From: JAGDMS01 sp050015455
GTDB lineage: Bacteria; Desulfobacterota; Binatia; HRBIN30
DNA: 64,000 nt
Assembly (NCBI GenBank): GCA_050015455.1
Contig: JBEKBJ010000001.1
Location: forward strand, 62,001-126,000
Direction: 5' to 3'
The notes under the pieces were generated by a model, which had not been told where the DNA came from, ran no database searches, and saw only the letters and a program-made list of their open reading frames with translations. Position 1 is the first letter of the stretch. The number at the start of each line of letters is the position of its first letter. Positions 40,420 to 47,419 of the stretch are shown here, piece after piece. A program made the position numbers and the translations under genes.

Positions 40420-42163
40420 TTCCGGGTGTGAACTCCTCTCGGCCTGGAAGCCAGACGGTTACCGCGGTCATGTCGGGTCGCGCGTGGACCTCGATGCGGC
40501 CGCCGTTGCGCTCGATCAGACTCTTGGCGAACATCGCGCCTAACGGGAGCAAGACCTCCGCTTCTGGGGAGGGACGGTCGAGAAACTCGGCAAGTTTGCC
40601 CGCCAGCGGCTGTCGTGCGCCAGCGAACTCGAAGGCCACCGCCGCCGCTCCTTCCACGGGGTGTACCGTCAGGGTCTGTCCTTCCGGCAGGTCCCGAACG
40701 ATCACGCGCAAGAGATTTTCGAACGCGTACGTGACCTGGGCGGGGTCGACAAATACCGCGAGCTGTTCGGGGGGGCGATAGTCCAGCAGGACGCGCCGTT
40801 CCGTCAAGGTCGGTGCTAACTCGCTCAGACACGGTGAGAGCAAAGTGTCGAGCTCGACATCGCCCGCAGCCGGCGCCCGAAAACGCGTGAACTGCAAGAG
40901 GTTTTCAAGTGCACGGTCCATGCGATCGACGGCCTCGCCTGTAAGCCTAGCCACCTGCTCACGCCCCGTTTCATCGGCGAGGAGGCGTTCTAGGTGCTGG
41001 GCGACTGTTTTAATCGTGACCATCGGGTTTTTGAATTCGTGGGCGAGTTCGTTGATGACCAGATCTACCGTTTCGTTGGCTTCAGGGGTAGGAGCGGGTT
41101 CGCAGTGCGCGGTCGTTTTCCCAGGCGGGCGGGGAACAAGTCGCCCGTAACCAAACAGCAGGTCCTCGGCATCGAGCGTCCGGCGGTCCGCCAACACGAC
41201 GGAGCGGGTTAGGACGGCTTCCAACTCTGCTAAGTTCCCAAACCACAGGTAGTGCACCAGTCGGTCCATCGCGCGCTGCGTGAACGCCACCGGCTCGGCC
41301 CGAAGCAGAGATGCCAGCGCTCCGGCGATGTGTTGCACCAGCGCGGGGATATCGGCAGTGCGCTCCCGCAATGGTGGAAGTGTGATCGGGAAAACGCTGA
41401 TTCTGTAAAACAAATCGCGGCTTAGCCGATGCGTGCGGGCGATCTCTTCCAGGCTGCAGTTCACCGCGCAGATGAGCCGGACGTTGTGCCAGCCTTTGTC
41501 GGAAGAAAATCCCCCACGATCCACAATCTCCAAGAGCCACTGCTCGGTCTCGGACGTCACGGCATCGATTGCAGTGACGAAGAGCGTGATATCTCCCGGG
41601 CACATGTGGGCGGTTTGTTGGAGCACCGTAGGGGTGCAATGGGGTGGTGCAAGGGGCAGGAAATAACCGTGGTGTCCGAAGCTGTGGATGGCGCGTGCCA
41701 GCCGGGCCTTCCCGCTCCCGGATTCGCCGCAGATCAGGATCGGGAAACGAGTGGCGGCGGCCCGGCGGGCGAGCAACGCCGCGTCCTTGGGAAAGATTGG
41801 GTACTCAATGTCCAGCCGGTTTCCGTGAATGGCCCCGCGCCCAGCCAATAGTCCTTCCACCCGGGTGCGCAGGTCGTCAGGCGCGAAGGGATACGGAAGC
41901 ACCGGCTGTGCGGGGGTCGTGCTGGGCGTGTTGCCGGGCCCTTCGATCCAGAGCACCGGGACGTCCGGTAGCGAAGCTACGGACGCGGGTGAAAGGGTGT
42001 CCAAGCCCACGACCAGGAGTCCGGCGTCCTGAACGCTGGAAGGATCACGTGCGTAGGCCGACGCGCTGAGACTGTCGACATCGTAGCGGTCGTTCAGGAC
42101 TATGGCGATTGTCTCTCGAATTATCGGGGAATCATCGATTACCCAAACGCGTGGGCGGACCAC
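40391..42163 (-). CDS. Fusion of degenerate receiver, degenerate sigma-54 AAA+ and histidine-kinase modules
   Basis: A 590-aa protein with three modules. Receiver-like (~1-110): acidic IDDS present and a possible phospho-Asp in VVGLDTLSP, but the conserved Lys is replaced (VLPYPF) and no Thr/Ser follows beta-4. AAA+-like (~115-350): Walker A GESGSGKARLARA is intact, but the GAFTGA loop is missing, the Walker B Asp-Glu is Thr-Ala (TLFVTAIDAV) and sensor II Arg is Ala (GNLAELEAVL). Histidine-kinase-like (~375-585): H-box INELAHEFKNPMVTIKTV is good, but the N-box second Asn is absent (AFENLLRVIV) and no D-x-G-x-G box is seen. Linked to the regulator by a 29-bp overlap. Likely a signalling scaffold or pseudokinase (inference). 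Confidence 0.8.
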   Translation of the reverse strand: MVRPRVWVIDDSPIIRETIAIVLNDRYDVDSLSASAYARDPSSVQDAGLLVVGLDTLSPASVASLPDVPVLWIEGPGNTPSTTPAQPVLPYPFAPDDLRTRVEGLLAGRGAIHGNRLDIEYPIFPKDAALLARRAAATRFPILICGESGSGKARLARAIHSFGHHGYFLPLAPPHCTPTVLQQTAHMCPGDITLFVTAIDAVTSETEQWLLEIVDRGGFSSDKGWHNVRLICAVNCSLEEIARTHRLSRDLFYRISVFPITLPPLRERTADIPALVQHIAGALASLLRAEPVAFTQRAMDRLVHYLWFGNLAELEAVLTRSVVLADRRTLDAEDLLFGYGRLVPRPPGKTTAHCEPAPTPEANETVDLVINELAHEFKNPMVTIKTVAQHLERLLADETGREQVARLTGEAVDRMDRALENLLQFTRFRAPAAGDVELDTLLSPCLSELAPTLTERRVLLDYRPPEQLAVFVDPAQVTYAFENLLRVIVRDLPEGQTLTVHPVEGAAAVAFEFAGARQPLAGKLAEFLDRPSPEAEVLLPLGAMFAKSLIERNGGRIEVHARPDMTAVTVWLPGREEFTPGNGKAASLNH

Positions 42164-42461
42164 TCAGCAACCTCCTTCCCCTCCCTCTTGCCCTCAACGG
42201 ACTCGGATAGAACGACGCTTCACCCTAGCCGGTTTCGGCTGCAAAAGTCAACGCTCAATTGGGCTCAATTGGGCGATTGAGCGCTTGGCATGGCTTTGCT
42301 TTTTCGGTTGCCGAATCCACAAAATTCGCTTGAAAAAGTTTAAGGGGGCGTGGTAACGGTCATCATTAGTCAGAAGCAACTGCTGTGTATGCCCGAAAGC
42401 TTGTGCAACAAGAGGGGCGATGGCTTGAGTGAGGAATTGGTTGCGACCAAAAGTTTGATCG
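42164..42461. promoter_or_regulatory. Divergent control region between the two regulator modules
   Basis: A 298-bp AT-richer gap between divergent genes. GCTCAATTGG occurs twice in tandem from 42252, and an 8-bp inverted repeat CGCTCAAT / ATTGAGCG brackets it. Right after is TTGGCATGGCTTTGCT (42285-42300), like a -24/-12 sigma-54 promoter but with a GG-to-GC spacing one base short. It may be a regulator-binding region; a functional sigma-54 promoter is not established. Confidence 0.4.
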
Positions 42462-43166
42462 GTGAACGAGCGGTTATGGAGTCTTGAAGTGGAAGGTGCA
42501 TCGCGCGGAGCAACGGGTCCGATGCGTCAAGACAACCTTGATGGGACGCGCGCGGAGGACGAGGACCGGATCGTCCTGGTGCGTCCAGCTGTCGTGGAGC
42601 GCGTAGAACACGTGTTTGGAAATCTGTTTCAGCGAATCTACCACCTTGCAGATCAGGCGCGCCAGCACGACGGCGCGCCGGTAGCGCTACTGTCCGCCAG
42701 CATCAGGGAGTTGGAAGATTTCCTGCAGTTGGTGATGGACTACTTTTCGCCCTTGCCGCTGATGTTGCAGTTCGTGCCGGCCATCGAGGTGGCGCAGAGC
42801 TTGGCGCGCGAAATCAGCGAGGCGGTGGGATGCCCGGTGAAAATCGATGGGCGGCACGCGACCGGCCGCTTGTTGGTCGATCCCGGCCGGTTGGTGCGGG
42901 CGTTCGCATTGCTGGCACGGCAACTCGGGCGTAGCGGCAATGGTTGCTTTTCCCTGGAGATACACACCGCCGTGCGGTCGTCCAACCACTCGATCGTGCT
43001 CACCATGGGCGTGCCTTCGCACTTGATTTCCAGGGGCTCGCCATCGACCGAAATGCAGTGGACGGTGGCAGAGAAGGTCTTTGAAAGCCACGGCGGAGCT
43101 TTGACCCAATGCTCAACCGCTTCGGGAGAAGTTACGTGGGAAGTAGTGCTTCCGCTCCAGTCCTAG
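42462..43166 (+). CDS. Degenerate histidine-kinase-like protein (234 aa)
   Basis: The C-terminal half matches the layout of a histidine-kinase ATPase domain but without its key residues. An N-box-like segment reads RLLVDPGRLVRAFALLARQL with no Asn at either position, there is no D-x-G-x-G, and the end AEKVFESHGGALTQCSTAS resembles the final 'EAHGG' element. The N-terminal half is helical (RVEHVFGNLFQRIYHLADQA, then LEDFLQLVMDYFSPLP) and may be a dimerisation/phosphotransfer-like helical pair; no H-box is clear. The start is uncertain: GTG 42462 or ATG 42522. It overlaps the downstream response regulator by 58 bp, so it is probably that regulator's partner. Confidence 0.6.
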   Translation: MNERLWSLEVEGASRGATGPMRQDNLDGTRAEDEDRIVLVRPAVVERVEHVFGNLFQRIYHLADQARQHDGAPVALLSASIRELEDFLQLVMDYFSPLPLMLQFVPAIEVAQSLAREISEAVGCPVKIDGRHATGRLLVDPGRLVRAFALLARQLGRSGNGCFSLEIHTAVRSSNHSIVLTMGVPSHLISRGSPSTEMQWTVAEKVFESHGGALTQCSTASGEVTWEVVLPLQS

Positions 43167-44584
43167 CCTTGCCGAGCACTCCCGTCCGCATCTTGATCGT
43201 GGACGATGATCCACTCATTCGGCGTCAACTCGAAGGCCTATACATGAATCACGGCTATCCCGTCGAGTCGGCAGCCGACGCACAGGAGGCGCTGGAGCAC
43301 ATGAGCGGGTCGGAGTTCGCCCTGGCGCTCGTGGACCTGAAAATGCCGGGCAGCGACGGCATGACTTTGATTCGCGAGATCCGGGAACGCTGGCCGGTTG
43401 TGGATGTCATCATGATCACTGGTTACGGCAGCATCAAAGGCGCTGTCGAGGCGATGCGTCACGGTGCCTGCGATTACATAACCAAGCCGTTCGAGCCAGA
43501 CGATATCTTGCTGGCGACGCAGAAGGTCCTCGAACGGCGGCGGTTGCTCGACGAGATCGAGTACCTGCGCAAACAGCTGTCGGACCGGTACACCTTTGCC
43601 AACATGATCAGCCGGGATCCGGCGATGTTGGAGCTCTTTTCGACCATCGAGATGCTGGCACAAAGCGACGTGACCGTGGTCGTCACCGGCGAGTCCGGCA
43701 CCGGCAAGGAATTGGTCGCCCGCGCCATCCACTATCAAGGCAAGCGCAAAGCGGGTCGTTTCGTCGCCATCAACTGCGCGGCGGTGCCGGAAGCCCTGTT
43801 CGAAAGCGAGCTGTTTGGGTACGAGCGGGGCGCCTTCACCGGGGCCATGCAGGACCGCGTCGGCAAGATCGAGCTGGCGAACGGCGGAACCCTGTTTCTC
43901 GACGAGGTGGAAACTATTCCGCTGAGCATGCAGGCGAAACTCCTGCGGGTGTTGGAGGATCGCGCCATCGAGCGGTTGGGCAGCAACCGCCGGGTCAGCG
44001 TCGATATGCGCGTCGTTGCCGCCACCAACCAGGATCTCACCGGGGCCGTGGCCGCAGGTCGGATGCGAGAGGACTTCTATTATCGGATCAATGTCGTGCC
44101 GGTGGTGCTGCCGCCTTTACGCCAGCGGATCGCGGACGTGCCGTTGTTGGCAGCGGACTTCCTCCGTAGCAACGCGATGGCGCGCGAGAAGGGTATCAAC
44201 CGGGTGTCGGAAGCCGCACTGGAGATGCTCATGGGCTACTCCTGGCCGGGGAATATCCGTGAGCTCCTCAACGTTTTGGAGCGAGCCGTCCTGCGTGCCA
44301 AAGGGGACACGATTCACGAAGTCGATGTTCCTGGAGCCGAACCCAAAATATCGAAAACTCAGGACCATGCCGATTTTGGTTTGCCGCTTCGTCCTTTTCT
44401 GAAGAGAGCTGAACAACAGTACCTGACCCGTGTCCTGCAACACTATCATGGAAGCATTGCACCCTCCGCGCGGCATGCGGTGATCGATGAGGCGACGCTC
44501 CACCGCAAGATCCGCACGCACGGTTTGCGGCCCGGAGAGTTTCGCCGTAAAGCGCGCGCCGGGGCTGGGGAGGGGAAGGCATGA
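43109..44584 (+). CDS. Sigma-54 response regulator, PrsR-like (EPS locus regulator)
   Basis: A 491-aa NtrC-type regulator. After a ~25-residue leader the receiver domain begins RILIVDDDPLIRRQLEG, with phospho-Asp in LALVDLKMPGSDGMTLI and Lys in CDYITKPFEPDDIL. The AAA+ domain has Walker A GESGTGKELVARAIHY, ERGAFTGAMQDR (intact sigma-54 loop) and Walker B GTLFLDEVETI, then YSWPGNIRELLNVLERAVL (sensor II). The C-terminal DNA-binding part ends HRKIRTHGLRPGEFRRK. Overall it resembles the regulators that accompany exosortase/EPS loci, and the EPS genes begin just downstream. Start at 43109 overlaps the kinase-like gene; an alternative start is nearer the receiver domain. Confidence 0.88.
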   Translation: MLNRFGRSYVGSSASAPVLALPSTPVRILIVDDDPLIRRQLEGLYMNHGYPVESAADAQEALEHMSGSEFALALVDLKMPGSDGMTLIREIRERWPVVDVIMITGYGSIKGAVEAMRHGACDYITKPFEPDDILLATQKVLERRRLLDEIEYLRKQLSDRYTFANMISRDPAMLELFSTIEMLAQSDVTVVVTGESGTGKELVARAIHYQGKRKAGRFVAINCAAVPEALFESELFGYERGAFTGAMQDRVGKIELANGGTLFLDEVETIPLSMQAKLLRVLEDRAIERLGSNRRVSVDMRVVAATNQDLTGAVAAGRMREDFYYRINVVPVVLPPLRQRIADVPLLAADFLRSNAMAREKGINRVSEAALEMLMGYSWPGNIRELLNVLERAVLRAKGDTIHEVDVPGAEPKISKTQDHADFGLPLRPFLKRAEQQYLTRVLQHYHGSIAPSARHAVIDEATLHRKIRTHGLRPGEFRRKARAGAGEGKA

Positions 44585-44737
44585 GGCCGATAGGCGATCA
44601 ACCTTGCAGTGATGCCAGGCCGGGGCGAGCGCCGCAGTTGCAGGTCGCACCGGTGCGAGCCGCGATCGGGGCTGAAAGCGGCGTTGACAGCGCTGCGTGC
44701 TTGGCACGGCGATTGTTGCCGGAGAGGGAGGCGTCCA

Positions 44738-46774
44738 ATGTATTGCGAGTTCTACCAGCTGACCGAACGCCCCTTTAACGTCACACCCGATCCGAAGTTT
44801 CTGTATTTGAATGCCCGGTACCGCGAGGCCATCGCGTCCCTCAACTATGGCATTACGCAGCGGAAGGGGTTCGTCACGCTGATCGGTGAGGCCGGCACGG
44901 GAAAGACCACGCTGCTCAACAAGCTCCTCGAGGACTTGGACTCGAAAACGAGATCGGTCTTTATCTTCAACACCAATGTCACCTTCGAGGAGATGCTGGA
45001 GTACATTTTCGCGGAGTTCGACCTCCCCGTACACAACGGCAAGAAGCTGTACATGCTTCAACGGCTGAATACGTTTCTGCTGGACGAACTGCGGGCAGGG
45101 TCTAACGTGGCGCTGCTGATCGACGAGGCGCAGGACCTCGAGTTTTCCGTGCTTGAGGATTTACGTCTCTTGTCGAATCTGGAAACGGCGAAAGAAAAAA
45201 TCCTGCAGATCGTGTTGTCTGGACAACCGGAGTTGGGGCAGAAGCTGAGCAACCCGGTTCTACGCCAGCTCCGGCAACGCATCGGCATCAACTGCCGACT
45301 GTTGCCACTGTCCCGGGATGAAATCACCGAGTACATCCAGTACCGGCTCCAAGCCGCCGGCTGCCCGGACCTAAAGCTGTTCTCCCGTGAGGCGGTGGAG
45401 CAGATCTATCACTTCTCGCGGGGCATCCCGCGGCTGGTGAACGTCGTTTGCGATAATGCCCTGGTCATTGGCTACGCCCTTGGGAAGAAGCGGATCGGTG
45501 CCGACTTGATCACCGAGGCGGCGGCCGATCTACTCTCCAACGAGCAAACGGCGGAAGACCTCAACACACAGCCCCCTCCGGTTTCAACGGTTACCGTCAG
45601 CACGCCGTCACGCGTACGCTGGCGCCCGCGCCTCGCGGTAATGGCGCTGCTCCTGGTGGCGGTGGCGATCGGGCTGCTTTCCGGTGTGCGGACCATGCTG
45701 CAGAAGCAAGACAAGCACCTTGTAGCGGCCCCCGCGGAGCCGCTGAAGCTTGAGGTCATTCGTCCGGGGTCGCAAGCCCGAAGTGGTAGCGTCGAGTATC
45801 CAGTTGCTCGGCCGGACGACACAATGAAGGATGTGGCGGCGGCAGTCCCTGAAGCCAACCCTCCGGCTGAGGCGGGGTCGCCATCCAAGATGATCGCTGC
45901 TGCCGAAGCCGGGCCGCCGACTGATGCCGGCAACTCCGCGCCGGGAAAGGGTCATGAAAGTGATGGCGGCGTTCGGGTAGCGGTGCAGCAGGGCGATCGT
46001 CCGGCTACCGCTGGAGTGGCCGCCGGTGGTCCAGGGGCAGCTCGGAACGGCCCGGAGGCGGCGCACGACGCGGCGGCGAGCACCAAAGGCTCAGAAGTGG
46101 CTCCCGCCGCATCTGAGCAGGGGCTTGCGGAAGAGGTCGCGGCGGCCCCTCAGGATCGTGGGCGCACGGTTGGAGCGCAGGCTGAGGAAGCAGCTCTCAA
46201 CACTGATGGTGGCGAGCCGGTGGGGGAACACAAGGCACGCGAACCGGCGCCTGCGCAAGTGGCCGCTGTGGCGGATGACACCGGCATGGCAGGCGATCAG
46301 AGGTCAGGGCGATATGCTCGCTTGGAAGGGATGCCGTTCGCGGAAGTCGTCGTCCGTGGCGGCGACTCGATGTCGGCGATCGCGCTACGCAAATACGGAC
46401 ACGCGACCTATACAATCTTGGACCTGCTGAAGTTGGCGAATCCCGACCTGAGAGACATTAACATGATCACCATTGGCCAAAAGATCCGGTTGCCTGAGCT
46501 TGGCGATGGCTTTCCAATTCTGAGCGATGGCAGCGGCCGCTACTCACTACTGGTGTATTCAAGTCACGTGGGTGGGCGTGCCACGGCCGTTCAAAACGCG
46601 CTTCGCAGCCGCGGTTTTGATGCCCGTGTCAGCCAAGGCAGCATCGGTTACCAGAAACCGGTGTTCCGGGTCGTCATCTCGAGAGGGAACAACCGGGAGG
46701 AACTGATTGGACTCGGACGGCAGCTGCAGAAGCTCTTCCGCGAGGACACCCGGATTGCCCAGCTGGGCGATTAG
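44738..46774 (+). CDS. ExeA-type AAA ATPase with membrane helix and LysM domain
   Basis: A 678-aa protein. Start ATG 44738 (YCEFYQLTERPFNVTPDP) with GGAGAGGGAGG upstream fits the ExeA/XrtA-associated ATPase N-terminus; the longer frame adds nothing recognisable. ATPase domain ~1-270: Walker A LIGEAGTGKTTLLNKL, Walker B LLIDEAQDLEFSVLEDL, sensor region LSGQPELGQKL. A membrane segment (LAVMALLLVAVAIGLLSGV) follows near residue 305. A long Ala/Glu/Pro-rich linker leads to a LysM domain (~530-585: GDSMSAIALRKYGHATYTIL, then MITIGQKIRLPEL) and a C-terminal SPOR-like segment (YSLLVYSSHVGGRATAVQN). The layout puts the ATPase inside and LysM in the periplasm, like ExeA coupling energy to peptidoglycan. 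Confidence 0.82.
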   Translation: MYCEFYQLTERPFNVTPDPKFLYLNARYREAIASLNYGITQRKGFVTLIGEAGTGKTTLLNKLLEDLDSKTRSVFIFNTNVTFEEMLEYIFAEFDLPVHNGKKLYMLQRLNTFLLDELRAGSNVALLIDEAQDLEFSVLEDLRLLSNLETAKEKILQIVLSGQPELGQKLSNPVLRQLRQRIGINCRLLPLSRDEITEYIQYRLQAAGCPDLKLFSREAVEQIYHFSRGIPRLVNVVCDNALVIGYALGKKRIGADLITEAAADLLSNEQTAEDLNTQPPPVSTVTVSTPSRVRWRPRLAVMALLLVAVAIGLLSGVRTMLQKQDKHLVAAPAEPLKLEVIRPGSQARSGSVEYPVARPDDTMKDVAAAVPEANPPAEAGSPSKMIAAAEAGPPTDAGNSAPGKGHESDGGVRVAVQQGDRPATAGVAAGGPGAARNGPEAAHDAAASTKGSEVAPAASEQGLAEEVAAAPQDRGRTVGAQAEEAALNTDGGEPVGEHKAREPAPAQVAAVADDTGMAGDQRSGRYARLEGMPFAEVVVRGGDSMSAIALRKYGHATYTILDLLKLANPDLRDINMITIGQKIRLPELGDGFPILSDGSGRYSLLVYSSHVGGRATAVQNALRSRGFDARVSQGSIGYQKPVFRVVISRGNNREELIGLGRQLQKLFREDTRIAQLGD

Positions 46775-46792
46775 GTTGGGTGGGAGTGTGGC

Positions 46793-47290
46793 ATGGCTCT
46801 GCAGTGGTTTGTCGTCAGCACGAAAGGTCGCCGAGAAGAATTTGCGCAGGATCAACTGTTGCGTCGCGAGGTCGAAACTTTTCTGCCGCGGATATTGGAG
46901 CCCGTACGTTTCCGGCTCAAGCCAGTGATCGCGCCCTTGTTTCCCGGGTATTTGTTCGTTCACATCGAGATCGATGAGCAGTACTTCGATGTGGTATGGA
47001 CTCCGGGAGTCAGGCGATTCATCGGATTCGGCGCGCTCCCCTGCCCGGTGGACGATGCGGTGATCGGTTTCCTGCATGCCCGCGTAGGGGAAGAAGGAAT
47101 CGTACGGATGAAGCCCGTGTTCAGGCAGGGCGACATGGTCCGCGTCACGCACGGGCCCTTTGCGGGTTTGATCGGAATCATCGAAAACCCCAGCTGTGGC
47201 CGTGACCGCGTGAGGGTGTTGATGGAGCTGTTGCGGCGCCAGACACGGGTCGACGTGCCGCAACATCTTCTTGAACGCGTGTCGGCGTAG
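46793..47290 (+). CDS. NusG/RfaH-like transcription antiterminator
   Basis: A 165-aa NusG-superfamily protein. The N-terminal NGN domain reads LQWFVVSTKGRREEFAQDQL, then FPGYLFVHIEIDEQYFDVVW and TPGVRRFIGFG. The C-terminal KOW motif is FRQGDMVRVTHGPFAGLIG. The length and the presence inside a polysaccharide locus point to a specialised paralogue (RfaH, LoaP or UpxY type) rather than general NusG. It starts 18 bp after the ATPase gene. No ops-type element could be found with confidence downstream, although hairpins occur at 47303-47322. Confidence 0.85.
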   Translation: MALQWFVVSTKGRREEFAQDQLLRREVETFLPRILEPVRFRLKPVIAPLFPGYLFVHIEIDEQYFDVVWTPGVRRFIGFGALPCPVDDAVIGFLHARVGEEGIVRMKPVFRQGDMVRVTHGPFAGLIGIIENPSCGRDRVRVLMELLRRQTRVDVPQHLLERVSA

Positions 47291-47419
47291 TGGCGGAGGC
47301 TAGCGGGTGCGATAAACCCGCGTGGCGTGGGCGAGCGGGCAGGCTCGCGATCGAACTGCCGGGAAAGACAGCCGGGCGGTGTGGCGGAGCTATGTTTAGC
47401 AGCGGGGTCGGCTTTGGGC

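Noticed and set aside
42285..42300. A definite sigma-54 promoter
   Set aside because: The GG-to-GC spacing is one base short of the strict -24/-12 rule, so it is given only as a low-confidence site.
47303..47322. A hairpin (GCGGGT/ACCCGC) as a terminator after the NusG-like gene
   Set aside because: No T-run follows on either strand and the next gene continues in the same direction, so it is more likely part of a leader.
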